NCBI GenBank assembly: GCA_023434365.1
Contig: JAEYSV010000049.1
Span: 1 to 47,824 of the forward strand
Source of the DNA: Bacillota bacterium
Lineage (GTDB): Bacteria; Bacillota; Clostridia; Lachnospirales; Lachnospiraceae
Direction: 5' to 3'
DNA: 47,824 nt
In this document: piece by piece, positions 7,023-16,340 of the stretch
Layout of the letters: the number at the start of each line of letters is the position of its first letter
How positions within the stretch are numbered: position 1 is the stretch's first letter
The notes under the pieces: generated by a model
Databases searched by the model: none
Seen by the model: the letters and a program-made list of their open reading frames with translations, nothing else
What the model was told of the DNA's origin: nothing
Program-made: the position numbers and the translations under genes

Positions 7023-7580
7023 TTAACAATATTTACAATCTTTGTTTTTATGATGATAATTTATTACATTTCCGTTGCAATCGAATTCCATATCACAGCA
7101 ATTTAACAGCATATCTTTCAGTAATCGTCTAGCTCTTTGTACTCTTGATTTTGCACCAGATATGGATAACCCCATCTTCCAAGCCAATTCCTTCTGAGTT
7201 AGATTCTCATACTCTGTTAATATGATTGCCTGCTTATATATCTCTGGCAAACGCTTTATCATCACATGAAGACACTGCGCAATCTCATGATTGAATGTTT
7301 CTTCTTCGACTTCTTCAATAGTAATATCCTCAATGATATCCGAAATACTAAGGTCTTGTTTATGTGTACGATAATAATCGACAATCGTATTCTTTGTAAT
7401 TGTATAGATCCAAGCATGTAGTTTACTTGATTGGTTCAGACTGTCAAGGTTGTGATAAATCTTTATAAACACCATTTGTAAGATATCTTCTACATCTTGT
7501 TCCTGATTGACTCTTCGTTTAATAAATACTTTTAATGGTATGCTAAACTCTTCCCACAAACTATCAAAGTTGGGCATCAA
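7023..7580 (-). CDS. sigZ: ECF sigma factor of the SigZ type with cysteine-rich tail
   Basis: A 185-residue ECF sigma factor. Region 2 spans about 10-75 ('DVEDILQMVFIKIYHNLD', 'WIYTITKNTIVDYYR') and region 4 about 105-160 ('LTQKELAWKMGLSISGAKSRVQRARRLL'). After region 4 comes a tail with Cys161, Cys162, Cys168, His176, His177, Cys182 and Cys185, a likely metal or metalloid site. I recall similar tails in SigZ relatives. No anti-sigma gene is next to it, so the tail itself may sense the signal. ArsM downstream suggests arsenic or another thiol-reactive metal as a possible signal. The start may be TTG at 7580 or ATG at 7577. Confidence 0.85.
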   Translation of the reverse strand: MMPNFDSLWEEFSIPLKVFIKRRVNQEQDVEDILQMVFIKIYHNLDSLNQSSKLHAWIYTITKNTIVDYYRTHKQDLSISDIIEDITIEEVEEETFNHEIAQCLHVMIKRLPEIYKQAIILTEYENLTQKELAWKMGLSISGAKSRVQRARRLLKDMLLNCCDMEFDCNGNVINYHHKNKDCKYC

Positions 7581-7653
7581 TATCGAATCACACTCCTAAG
7601 TTACTTTACGATACTAATAAGATTTAATTAAACCTATGTTTATTACGCTGTCA

Positions 7654-10458
7654 TTATTCAGAGAATAGCTCTTTTAATCTATTTAACTCCATCTCAACAG
7701 TAGGCACAAACTTCTCAGAATTCATATACGAAAGTATACTGTATTCTAACCATTTTGCTGGGGCGCTTTCGTTCAGCTTACTCAAGTTAGCGGTACATAC
7801 TACTAATTTGCCTTCTCCCACTTTCATCTCAAAGATAGTTCCAAGTTTATGATTACGTTCAACATTATCGATAGTCCATACCACTGGTTCAATCTCCGTA
7901 CCATCTATTATCATAGCGCGAGAATTTGAAACGATATCATACCATTGTGGGGTTGAATGACATTCTGTAGGAAAATAATCAAACATAGCATGTTCTCTCT
8001 CAATTAACAGCCCATGCGTGCCAACTGGAACCGGCCTTCCCATGCTTTCTGAAATAGAGCGAAACATCGGATAATTCCAGAAGTCAGTGCAATAAGTTCC
8101 CAGAACCGAGTTGTTGTCATTTAAGTTTTCTGGATATAATAATACCTTTTTCCCTTGATTTAGAGAAACAATCGCTTCTTCCATTAAATTAGTAATAACA
8201 ACTTCTTCTCTATTCTTATTTTCTAAATCTTGTTCTATATCATCATTTATATCAATTGGATAACTCCAGAGCTGATACTCATTCTTTACCTTAGTTCCTA
8301 CAAGTTTCACCGTAAGTTTTAATTGTTGTGGTTTTATATTCTTTGGAATTGAAACTAGCACTTCTCCCAAATGATAAACCCCATTCGCACACTCAAGTTC
8401 TGAACATAGTTGGTAATGGAACACTACTTCTTTATTATTAGTAATGACAAACTCAATCGTTGGAGCAGTAATGACTTTATTACGAAACGTAGCAAGCTTA
8501 ATTCCAATCTGAACACTCTCCCCTGCTGCAAAAACCAATTTAGGAAGTTGTGCTAACAATACCGTATCCGAGCAAAATTGCTGCCATTCACTCAGCTCAA
8601 TCACACCCTTACTTTCCATAAAGGAGTTTAAAATACCAACCAGCGCGGTTCCCTGACCAGTAAAATCCTGAAGATCGAGTAGCTGGAATCCTGCGAGTTC
8701 ATTACTTCGAAGTGCTGTCTCTATTTCAGCTTTATAGCATTCTGCAGCAAATCTTCCGGATGCTTTAAAAAATGATTCGCCCTTTGAAAGCATCCCTGCC
8801 TCTTTAAGACGATTTTGAAACACCTCCAGATTTCTTGCTTTCAACACACCGGTATATTTGGCAATCTCAGAAAAATCGGGATACATTCCATATTGACCAA
8901 CCTCATGAGACACAACCGGTACTTCTGCTATCATTTCATCAGAAGCATCCACCTTGACGGTCTTAGTTCCAGTTTGGTATTGAATCGTTACCTCTCCACC
9001 AGACACTGCTTCTGCGTTAAGATAATTAGGCCGGATAATAGAATCATAATTATGGCTCATATTCGGTGGCATCGTCTGAATATGCCCCTGCGGTGCATCG
9101 CACATTGCATAGGAGCCTCTAAACAAACGGTCTCTTGAAAAACGAACCCCACAGAAGAAGTCTTCATTCTCAAGAACACAAGGCATAAATTGAAAATTGT
9201 TGGAGCCTTGTGTATAAAGATGTCGATCATCATATTCTTTATATCCTTTAAGGATCTGATTTAGTTTGTTTTTGCTTCCCCATAACTCATTGCCTAATGA
9301 CATCATGGTAAACGATGGATGATTGCCAAACTCATCTAAGATACGAAAACCTTCCTCTATCAGATACTGTTGCGCCAACTCATTATGATTTTCTTCCCCT
9401 TCTTCCGTTACTGTACCCCAAAAAGGAAGTTCTGGTTCCATATAGATACCAATCATATCTGCCGCAACAAACGCTGCTTTTGGTGGACAACAGGTGTGGA
9501 AACGATAATGATTGATCCCATACTCTTTTGCTGTACCAAGTACTTTTAACCAACTATCTACATCTGTCGGAGCATAAGCTGTTATAGGGAAAATTAGTCC
9601 GTCATGTTTACCTCTAAGAAATGTTCTGACACCATTGATTTCAAAATATTTCCCTGCCGCTCTAAAGTCACGAAGGCCAAAAGAATACTGATACACATCA
9701 TTTTCTTCCTGATTCATGCTTTGTAGTACTAAATTGAGCTGATAAAGATTTGGCGTATGCTCACTCCAGGTTTTTACAGTTTCATCAAGCTTATACGTAA
9801 AGGTATTGTTACCGGAATGTAAAATGTATTCTTCTTGATATTGACTAGTCTCACCCGCTACAGATACCATTACCGTAGCATTCTCTACTCCATGAAGCGC
9901 TAGCTTAACAGTAATCAGTTTATTGACTGCGTCAGGAAAAATCTTCACTCCCGTCAGATACGCCGTGCTACATTCCTCAAGATAGATATCACCCGTAATG
10001 CCATTCCAATTAGTCTGAGTATCCGGAGAAGTCATATGACCACCTGGAACCGAGTAAGAGGTGTTGTCTATCATAATCGTTAGTTTACATTTTGAACTTA
10101 TATAAGGGGTCAGCCGATATCGGTGCATTGCACTAAGACTTTGATTACTCCCGATATAATTATCATCTATCCATATATGGGAGATTCTTGTTCTCTCTAA
10201 TACAAGAAAGTACTCTTTTCCTTCCTTTACGGACAATGTTAGCGTCTTTGAGTACCAAGTATACCCGTCATAGTGATATGGATCGGTCAAATATCCCGTG
10301 TGCGTGGCGCAGTCAGGATTAACTTTCTTAGCTGATGCAACCGTAGCAGGAAGTACAATACCGTCTTCGAACTCTTTTTGGTAATACTTTTTTTCTACCC
10401 CTTCCTTCTCATAATCCAAACAAAAGCTAAAATGTCCTTTTAAATCAATCTTCTGCAT
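7654..10458 (-). CDS. Glycoside hydrolase family 2 enzyme
   Basis: A 934-residue retaining glycosidase of the GH2 clan (beta-galactosidase, glucuronidase or mannosidase type). The N-terminal sugar-binding sandwich covers about 55-170 and includes 'YDGYTWYSKTL' and 'NWNGITGDIYLEE'. The immunoglobulin-like domain covers about 170-265 and the TIM barrel about 270-620. The acid/base glutamate is Glu391 in 'SLGNELWG' and the likely nucleophile is Glu519 in 'VSHEVGQYG'. A C-terminal beta-rich region of about 300 residues follows. There is no signal peptide, so it acts on imported oligosaccharides. The start overlaps the GGDEF gene by 14 bases and has AGGAGG inside it, so the two are translationally linked. 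Exact sugar specificity cannot be read. Confidence 0.88.
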   Translation of the reverse strand: MQKIDLKGHFSFCLDYEKEGVEKKYYQKEFEDGIVLPATVASAKKVNPDCATHTGYLTDPYHYDGYTWYSKTLTLSVKEGKEYFLVLERTRISHIWIDDNYIGSNQSLSAMHRYRLTPYISSKCKLTIMIDNTSYSVPGGHMTSPDTQTNWNGITGDIYLEECSTAYLTGVKIFPDAVNKLITVKLALHGVENATVMVSVAGETSQYQEEYILHSGNNTFTYKLDETVKTWSEHTPNLYQLNLVLQSMNQEENDVYQYSFGLRDFRAAGKYFEINGVRTFLRGKHDGLIFPITAYAPTDVDSWLKVLGTAKEYGINHYRFHTCCPPKAAFVAADMIGIYMEPELPFWGTVTEEGEENHNELAQQYLIEEGFRILDEFGNHPSFTMMSLGNELWGSKNKLNQILKGYKEYDDRHLYTQGSNNFQFMPCVLENEDFFCGVRFSRDRLFRGSYAMCDAPQGHIQTMPPNMSHNYDSIIRPNYLNAEAVSGGEVTIQYQTGTKTVKVDASDEMIAEVPVVSHEVGQYGMYPDFSEIAKYTGVLKARNLEVFQNRLKEAGMLSKGESFFKASGRFAAECYKAEIETALRSNELAGFQLLDLQDFTGQGTALVGILNSFMESKGVIELSEWQQFCSDTVLLAQLPKLVFAAGESVQIGIKLATFRNKVITAPTIEFVITNNKEVVFHYQLCSELECANGVYHLGEVLVSIPKNIKPQQLKLTVKLVGTKVKNEYQLWSYPIDINDDIEQDLENKNREEVVITNLMEEAIVSLNQGKKVLLYPENLNDNNSVLGTYCTDFWNYPMFRSISESMGRPVPVGTHGLLIEREHAMFDYFPTECHSTPQWYDIVSNSRAMIIDGTEIEPVVWTIDNVERNHKLGTIFEMKVGEGKLVVCTANLSKLNESAPAKWLEYSILSYMNSEKFVPTVEMELNRLKELFSE

Positions 10459-12151
10459 AATGTCCTCCTGTGTTATGCTTACGCTTCATTTTATATTTAC
10501 GCTCGTACATCCATTGATCTGCCTCTTTATATGCATCATCGATACTATGATTTTCACTAAAGGATGTTTTGGAATAACCACTTGCTACCGAAAAATCCAG
10601 ACCCATTTCACTACTGACACACATTATAGCCTCGCAAGTCTGTTTAATAATATCATAGACTATCTGCTCCGTTAACTCACCTGTTGCTGGTATAATCACA
10701 CATATTTCATCTCCACCTATTCGGTAGCAATCCCCTGAATCACAAAATTTTTCTTCAATTATATTGGCGATAGCAATGATTGCTTCATCCCCTTTTGCAT
10801 GTCCATAAGTATCATTAATATACTTTAAATCATTCATATCAAACTCTGCAACATATGCATCCTCAGATATATGTTTCTCTCGGTATTCCATGCACTTCAT
10901 CTCAAATGCAGTTCTGTTTTTTAACCCTGTCATCTGATCCTGATATGCCAATATTTCCAGCACCTGATTTCGCGTCATACTTACAATTAATTTTGACATA
11001 TTCCTAATAATCTCGATCGCCCACATAACGATAAAAAATAATATTCCTATCCGTGTATAAAAGCCGTCATCCTTGTTGATAAATAGATAAAAACGAAATA
11101 AGTCAATACTAAAAAAGGCTATCATTACGATTAAAGATATAATAAATAGCCTCGCTTCACGCAATGAGTTTTTACATAGCAGATCACGAAATCCCGTTGT
11201 CGCCAAATATCCTACACTTATGCCAATCAAAAAATGGCTAGCACCAACCGTTTCCATATAATCAGCCACATTCGTAAGCTGAAGTAACTGAACCGTGACA
11301 AAAAAAAGAATTGATGCCCAGAATAAAATATTTATCATCTTCTTTTTCTTATAATGCTCTATCGACAATAAAAACCAAAGTGCCACTGGCAATAATAAAT
11401 GATAGGTGAAAAACTCAATATTTAATAAAGCAAATACATTCCCATAGAAAAGTTGAAAGATATTGAGTACACAAGCACTCCATATACCAACATTCACAGA
11501 TAATAATCCAAGACGTAGTAAGGAAGTGGTATTCTCTCCATTCTTCAGGACAAGTGCTATTATTATCATAGTCACACCTAATACCATTAGCACAAGACAG
11601 ATTAACAGACTTCCAATGCGATTACTGATTATTTCATGAATAATAGCACTTTTGTCTCCAATATAAATTTCATTGATTAATTGTGCATAAAAATCATAAA
11701 CCCCTGTTAGTTCTATTGTAAGAGCTTCACCAGCCTGCTGCTTTGATATCGGAAATATCGTCCAGGCACATGCAGGACTTTTTCCAAATAATCTCTGTTC
11801 ATCCCAACCAAAACTATGTACTTTTACATCATTTATGTATGCCTTGACATTTTGATGACTCGCACGAAAAAAAAGATAAGTATCATTTTCTAATACTTTA
11901 GGTAAATCTTTAGTCAGTACCATTGTATCATCGAGTTTGCTTTCTTCCACTATGATAGGCAATGTCACCCGGCTTAATTCATGATTGCTTACGGTAACAT
12001 GCCAATCCTCTCCAAAATCCTCAAGGGTATTGCTTGTTACTAATGGATGGTCCACTTTTGAATATAACAAATCAGTAATAATGATAAGCAACCCCATTAC
12101 CAAACAGACTACTATGGCTATCCGCCTGGATTTTTCTTTATGTATTCTCAT
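10445..12151 (-). CDS. Membrane diguanylate cyclase with 7-TM sensor region
   Basis: A 568-residue signalling protein. TM1 (about 10-30) is followed by an outer domain (about 35-185) with 'LPKVLENDTYLFFRASHQNVKAYINDVKVHSFGWDE', which resembles the extracellular part of 7TMR-DISM receptors. Seven or so membrane helices cover about 185-390 and a GGDEF domain about 405-560. The active-site loop is GGDEI (479-483): the two acidic residues are kept and only the last position departs from GGDEF, so cyclase activity is plausible. I see no upstream RxxD inhibitory site. It is the first gene of a pair with the GH2 enzyme, which hints that sugar sensing and cyclic-di-GMP output are linked. That link is inferred. 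Confidence 0.88.
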   Translation of the reverse strand: MRIHKEKSRRIAIVVCLVMGLLIIITDLLYSKVDHPLVTSNTLEDFGEDWHVTVSNHELSRVTLPIIVEESKLDDTMVLTKDLPKVLENDTYLFFRASHQNVKAYINDVKVHSFGWDEQRLFGKSPACAWTIFPISKQQAGEALTIELTGVYDFYAQLINEIYIGDKSAIIHEIISNRIGSLLICLVLMVLGVTMIIIALVLKNGENTTSLLRLGLLSVNVGIWSACVLNIFQLFYGNVFALLNIEFFTYHLLLPVALWFLLSIEHYKKKKMINILFWASILFFVTVQLLQLTNVADYMETVGASHFLIGISVGYLATTGFRDLLCKNSLREARLFIISLIVMIAFFSIDLFRFYLFINKDDGFYTRIGILFFIVMWAIEIIRNMSKLIVSMTRNQVLEILAYQDQMTGLKNRTAFEMKCMEYREKHISEDAYVAEFDMNDLKYINDTYGHAKGDEAIIAIANIIEEKFCDSGDCYRIGGDEICVIIPATGELTEQIVYDIIKQTCEAIMCVSSEMGLDFSVASGYSKTSFSENHSIDDAYKEADQWMYERKYKMKRKHNTGGHYAED

Positions 12152-12373
12152 GAATGCTCCTCTCTCGTGTTTCTATTATGATTACTCTGCTCCATATATA
12201 AAATAGCACAATTCTTCCATTCAGCTCACAATACTACATATAGTATACGGAAGTATCATATTACATGCAAGGTGCAATTTGTGCAGATTACCCAAAGATT
12301 TGCTTGCACCTCTTTCAATGCAGGTTATTCATGTGCGGATAGAATTTTCTTGCTCATCACTTATAATAAAATG

Positions 12374-12409
12374 AAGTGCCATATGTGGTGTTCCTCTCAT
12401 ATGGCACTT
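12374..12409 (-). terminator. Terminator of the esterase gene
   Basis: Perfect 12-base arms, AAGTGCCATATG and CATATGGCACTT, are followed on the minus strand by a T-rich stretch (CATTTTATTAT), about 15 bases after the stop codon. Confidence 0.7.
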
Positions 12410-12423
12410 ATCATAGTCATCTA

Positions 12424-13206
12424 TTATATTGATTTATCAAACATCCACTCTAATACTCTTTGAATTTTTTCATCCCAGTATATCCATTGATGATCCCCTG
12501 CAGATTCCTCATAAGTCAGTTTAAGACCTAGTTCGTTCATATGATCACGCATCCGAAGGTTGTCCTCATATAAAAAGTCTTCGGTTCCACACCACATATA
12601 ATATCTTGGTGTAGCGATCCCACTCTCTTTTAACCTCGTTGCAGCTGCAATTAAGTCATTATCTGACTCTTCCATCTCCTCAGCAGAACCGTAAATCAGC
12701 TTAAGGCCTTCTGGGGACCCAGGGTTACGAAACTGTGCAACCATATCAACTGCACCAGATAACGAAGCAACTGCAGCAAATCTGTCTGGTTTTAATAATC
12801 CAAGCTTCATGGCTCCATATCCACCCATAGATAATCCAGCTGCATAAGTATCTTCGCTCTTATCTGAGATATTTGGGAAAAACTCTTGAATGATCTGTGG
12901 AAGTTCCTCACTGATAAAAGTCCAATATCGCAATCCATATTTCATATCTGTATAAAAACTAAGGTGTACCGTCGGCATCACGACTGCAATCCCATAATCT
13001 GCGGCATAACGTTCAATTGAAGTTCGTCTTTGCCAGATGGTATGATCATCGCTCATTCCATGTAACAGATAAAGCACCGGGTATTTACCATCGTGACGTT
13101 GTCCCTCCATGCCAATCTGCCCCCTCGTTTTCTGGGGTAATATTACGTCCATATTCATTGATAAACCTAGTACCTCAGAGAAAAAATTAACGTGTAATAA
13201 AGCCAT
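12424..13206 (-). CDS. Esterase D / antigen-85 family alpha/beta hydrolase
   Basis: A 260-residue serine esterase of the 'putative esterase' family (tributyrin esterase EstA, S-formylglutathione hydrolase and acetyl-xylan esterase relatives). The fold marks are 'KYPVLYLLHGMSDDHTIW' (41-58) with the oxyanion loop, and the nucleophile Ser126 in GLSMGGYG. The acid is probably in 'WCGTEDFLYEDN' and the histidine in 'SAGDHQWIYWD'. There is no signal peptide, so it is cytosolic. It is monocistronic with its own terminator. In a plant-polymer degrader it would remove acetyl or feruloyl groups from imported sugars. That role is inference. Confidence 0.88.
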   Translation of the reverse strand: MALLHVNFFSEVLGLSMNMDVILPQKTRGQIGMEGQRHDGKYPVLYLLHGMSDDHTIWQRRTSIERYAADYGIAVVMPTVHLSFYTDMKYGLRYWTFISEELPQIIQEFFPNISDKSEDTYAAGLSMGGYGAMKLGLLKPDRFAAVASLSGAVDMVAQFRNPGSPEGLKLIYGSAEEMEESDNDLIAAATRLKESGIATPRYYMWCGTEDFLYEDNLRMRDHMNELGLKLTYEESAGDHQWIYWDEKIQRVLEWMFDKSI

Positions 13207-13310
13207 AATAGCTCGCCTCCTAAAATTGTATGTTGTTTCATATTTATTAGGTTCATTTACATTAATAATAACCTTTTACATGCAATATATCAACTGATTC
13301 TGGAGGTTTC

Positions 13311-13997
13311 CTATCTTCTTACATCCATATGAATCCGCCCATCTTTAATCTCGATGATTCGATCTGTTTTCTCTGCAATTCTTCTATCATGCGTAATAAT
13401 AAGAAACGTCGTCTGAAACTCCTCATTAATACTTCGAAGCAATTCATAGATTTTTTCTGTTGAGTCAGAGTCGAGATTGCCCGTTGGCTCATCAGCCAGG
13501 ATAATTTTAGGTTGATTCATCAGCGCTCTGGCAATGGCCGTTCTTTGTTGTTGACCACCAGACATTTTAGTTGACATCTGATTTTTCACTTTTTCTAAAC
13601 CAACCAATGCTAGGAGTTCTTCCGCCCGTTTCACGGCCTCTTTTGTCACCTTGTTATGTGTCATTCGATAAGGCATCAACACATTTTCTAGTGCAGTAAA
13701 TTCCGGAAGCAGATAATGAAACTGAAATACAAATCCTATGGTCTGGTTTCGATAGTCCGCTAACTGATTCCTACTCATTTTACTAATCTGTTGTCCTTCA
13801 AATAACACTTCTCCCGATGTAGGCTGATCCAAGGTACCAATAATATTAAGTAACGTACTTTTCCCACTACCGGACTGTCCAATGATGGAGTTAAAGGAAG
13901 CCTCTTCAAAGGATAGGTTAATCTCATACAGAACCTGATTCTTGATTTCGGTTCCATATATCTTATTGATGTCTCTTAACTGCACAATGTTATTCAT
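13311..13997 (-). CDS. MacB/LolD-type ABC transporter ATPase
   Basis: A 228-residue ABC ATPase of the FtsE/LolD/MacB group. Walker A is GQSGSGKST at about 40-48, the signature is 'MSGGQQQRTAIARAL', Walker B is 'ILADEPTGNLDS', and the H-loop is in 'LIITHDRR'. The 'DEPTGNLDS' wording is typical of this group. It lies 13 bases after the FtsX-like permease gene and completes a transporter with it. Such pumps move lipids, peptides or antibiotics away from the membrane, or signal across it. It is the last gene of a three-gene operon headed by a B12-binding protein. Confidence 0.93.
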   Translation of the reverse strand: MNNIVQLRDINKIYGTEIKNQVLYEINLSFEEASFNSIIGQSGSGKSTLLNIIGTLDQPTSGEVLFEGQQISKMSRNQLADYRNQTIGFVFQFHYLLPEFTALENVLMPYRMTHNKVTKEAVKRAEELLALVGLEKVKNQMSTKMSGGQQQRTAIARALMNQPKIILADEPTGNLDSDSTEKIYELLRSINEEFQTTFLIITHDRRIAEKTDRIIEIKDGRIHMDVRR

Positions 13998-14010
13998 AAC
14001 CCATTCCCCC

Positions 14011-15177
14011 TTAGTTATTCCTTATAATGTCAATTGGATTTAATTTAAATGATTTTACCGCCGGAATTAAGGCTGCTAACACGGAGGCCAGCACCGCAAT
14101 GATACCAGATGTAGCAATAAAAGAGGCACTAATATATAATTCGACGACTGGCGTACCATCAGGATTTTGCGCAAACGTCGTAAATGCAACCGATAACAAG
14201 AGGCCTAATAAAATACCAAGCAAAGCGCCAAATACCCCTAGAATCAATCCTTCAAATAAAAAGACTGCACCACTTGACAGATTTCTGATTCCAAGCGCTT
14301 TTAGTATTCCTATCTGCCTAGACTTTTGCATTACCGTAATGGCTAATACACTAGCAATCCCTAATACTACGGAAATCATTACGAATACCTGAATCATATA
14401 ACTGGAGATACTTTGCCCTTTAAGTCCACTTAATAATGACTCATTCTGCTCTTTCCAATTGGTAATCTTAAGTTCTCCTAGAGGAAGTACCTTTTTGATA
14501 TTATCTGCAATCTCGTCTGTTAAAAAGATAGCCTCCTCATTTACTTGAATCTCTATCCCTGTCACTAAGTCGGTTACGTGATTCAGGTCTTGTACGGTTG
14601 CAAGCTGTGTAAATCCCCAGCTATTGTTTAAGTTCGATACCTTAAAATCAAAGAATCCAACTATTTTACAGATGATTCCTGTTTGATTGGCAGTAGTAAT
14701 ATTTACTTGATCATAAAGATTTAGACCATATTCTGTTTTAAGATCGATTCCCAGAATAATCTCATTTGGATTTACAGGAGTCTTCCCTTCAACCAGACGA
14801 TTGGTAATATCATATATGGTATCCGCTTGTTCAAAGAATACCCCACGAACAAGTAGTGATTGCGTCTGTCCATTTACATCGAGTAAGGCAGCACTATCAT
14901 AAGAAGCAGACACTGCTTTAATCCTAGGATCAGCCGATTTACTCAATTTCTGAATTTGATGATAATTGCTAATGGTACGTTCCTCATTGTCTGCTAATAT
15001 ATTGATATGAGCGGTATTGCCAATCGTTTTTTGTACCAAACCTTTTTGTAATCCTTGAATTAAGGAACCAATAAAGATTTGAACCGACACTCCTATTGCA
15101 ATTCCTAATATAATTAAAAATGTCTGCCCTTTGTTAGACTTTAAAAATCTTAATGCTATCTGTAACCCAAGTTTCAT
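14011..15177 (-). CDS. FtsX/MacB-type ABC transporter permease
   Basis: A 388-residue permease with the usual plan: TM1 near the N-terminus ('TFLIILGIAIGVSVQIFIGSL'), a large extracytoplasmic domain (about 45-265), then three TM helices ('VFVMISVVLGIASVLAITV', 'LILGVFGALLGILLGLLL', 'ASFIATSGIIAVLASVLAALIPAV'). It ends with the conserved coupling stretch 'NPIDIIRNN'. It overlaps the upstream B12-binding gene by 4 bases (ATGA type), so the two are coupled. It pairs with the ATPase at 13311. The substrate is unknown. Confidence 0.92.
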   Translation of the reverse strand: MKLGLQIALRFLKSNKGQTFLIILGIAIGVSVQIFIGSLIQGLQKGLVQKTIGNTAHINILADNEERTISNYHQIQKLSKSADPRIKAVSASYDSAALLDVNGQTQSLLVRGVFFEQADTIYDITNRLVEGKTPVNPNEIILGIDLKTEYGLNLYDQVNITTANQTGIICKIVGFFDFKVSNLNNSWGFTQLATVQDLNHVTDLVTGIEIQVNEEAIFLTDEIADNIKKVLPLGELKITNWKEQNESLLSGLKGQSISSYMIQVFVMISVVLGIASVLAITVMQKSRQIGILKALGIRNLSSGAVFLFEGLILGVFGALLGILLGLLLSVAFTTFAQNPDGTPVVELYISASFIATSGIIAVLASVLAALIPAVKSFKLNPIDIIRNN

Positions 15178-15833
15178 TCTGTTCCCTCACAATCTGCCAG
15201 TCTTAAGATATCATCAAATGTTTTTGCATAATAATGTGCTCCCACTGCCCGTACTTTACTTTCAGTATCCCATTCAAAAGCATGTCCACCCACCACCGTA
15301 TGGAATGGATGATTAGTAGCGATCTTTAATTCTTCAATCATTCTTTTGGTAGCAACCAAATGATAATAATTACTCACACATATTGCTATTATCTCTGGCT
15401 TAATTACATTTACCGCATTATAAAAATCCTGATATGGTGTGTTACTACCCACATAGATGGATTCATAACCTGCAATGGTTAAAAAGTCTGCCACCATCCT
15501 TGCACCCAAATCATGGTATTCCTCTGGCGGACATAATACAGCAGCAATTCCTTTTTTGGATAATCCAAGTTGATTGCGTTTCTTGATTATGTAAGGGTAA
15601 CAACACTCTACTATGGTTCTGACAATCCCAGTCTTCACATGCTCTTTCCAGATACAGATGCGCTTATCCTCCAGATCACAGGTAAGATGATTAAGCGCTG
15701 GTGTTAAAACATTCGTATACAAATCGATGACATCAATATTGCCCTCAGCTAATTTATCCAGTATATACTCCACTGCCTTTTCTTTGTTTTCTTGTTCAAA
15801 TAATTCTTGAAATTCCTTACTTATCTGCTCCAT
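15174..15833 (-). CDS. Cobalamin-binding regulatory protein without DNA-binding domain
   Basis: A 219-residue protein made of the helical cap domain (about 1-90) and the Rossmann-like B12 domain (about 92-210). The cobalt-ligand motif reads E-Y-H-D-L-G, an ExHxxG variant of the usual DxHxxG as in CarH-type photoreceptors. The cap ends 'IWKEHVKTGIV', matching the EH of CarH, but the tryptophan expected ten residues before it is a leucine. Later marks are 'YVGSNTPYQDFY' and 'HTVVGGHAFEW'. There is no MerR or other DNA-binding head and no methyltransferase partner. Being first in an operon with an ABC pump, it may sense B12 or use it as a switch. This is inferred. Confidence 0.82.
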   Translation of the reverse strand: MEQISKEFQELFEQENKEKAVEYILDKLAEGNIDVIDLYTNVLTPALNHLTCDLEDKRICIWKEHVKTGIVRTIVECCYPYIIKKRNQLGLSKKGIAAVLCPPEEYHDLGARMVADFLTIAGYESIYVGSNTPYQDFYNAVNVIKPEIIAICVSNYYHLVATKRMIEELKIATNHPFHTVVGGHAFEWDTESKVRAVGAHYYAKTFDDILRLADCEGTE

Positions 15834-16090
15834 GGAATACTCCTTTCCCTTTACTTAAAGGTGAATAATTTGTTATACAAAGAATAGTAACTTATCTATA
15901 ATAGTAATAATTGCTATTATTATAGTCGATAGTTATTTTTATTTCAACTAATATTTTTACTATCAAAAATTATTCCGCTACTTAATTGGATTGAATATCT
16001 TCTTGATTTTTATTACTTTCCTATTCATTCATGATATGCATACAAACTGGTTAAACTACAAAGGTAGCAATCATTGAAAGGAGTTTTATT

Positions 16091-16270
16091 ATGGACATTA
16101 AACGCGCGGCAGAAATTATTACTATGCGAGATATGGTTGATGTAACATGCAACGGTGGTCGTGTATATATCGAAGATGTAAATGTGGCAAGTGATACTGC
16201 AACGGTTCATTATCTAGATGAACCAAATAACAGCCAGGAAATCGCTGTTAGTCAGCTTGTAGAGGCATAA
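16091..16270 (+). CDS. sspH: H-type small acid-soluble spore protein
   Basis: A 59-residue protein that begins MDIKRAAEIITMRDMVDV and continues through 'GGRVYIEDVN' to 'QEIAVSQLVEA'. This matches the SspH family of minor spore proteins ('MDVKR..I......DVTY.G..VWIE...' and a final V.V..L.E pattern). The ribosome site AAAGGAG (16077-16083) is 7 bases before the ATG. In Bacillus such proteins are made in the forespore and stored in the dormant spore. The gene stands alone on the plus strand and ends at a shared terminator. Its presence argues that the host makes spores. Confidence 0.85.
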   Translation: MDIKRAAEIITMRDMVDVTCNGGRVYIEDVNVASDTATVHYLDEPNNSQEIAVSQLVEA

Positions 16271-16274
16271 ACGC

Positions 16275-16297
16275 TTGTGGCGGGTTGCTTATGCAAC
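16275..16297 (+). repeat. Short relative of the structured element at 848-977
   Basis: The stretch GGCGGGTTGCTTATGCAAC just after sspH matches GGCGGGTCGCTTAGGCGAC of the larger element. The inner hairpin is kept (GTTGC-TTAT-GCAAC against GTCGC-TTAG-GCGAC): a C-G pair has become T-A on both arms. The outer stem partner is missing here, so this looks like a truncated copy. Confidence 0.5.
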
Positions 16298-16301
16298 AAA
16301 G

Positions 16302-16325
16302 AAGGGTTGCCAATTGGCAACCCTT
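16302..16325. terminator. Bidirectional terminator between sspH and the liv operon
   Basis: This is a perfect 24-base palindrome (arms AAGGGTTGCC and GGCAACCCTT around AATT) between two convergent genes. Runs of A or T at both sides are short, so its strength is uncertain. Confidence 0.65.
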
Positions 16326-16340
16326 ACTATTTAATCGTAC

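Noticed and set aside
15174..15833. True light sensor of the CarH type
   Set aside because: The EH pair and ExHxxG are present, but the tryptophan of the W-x9-EH motif is replaced and there is no DNA-binding domain. Light sensing cannot be claimed.
15834..16090. Cobalamin riboswitch before the B12-binding operon
   Set aside because: I looked for the conserved B12-box and stem pattern and did not find it. The stretch is AT-rich with no clear structure.
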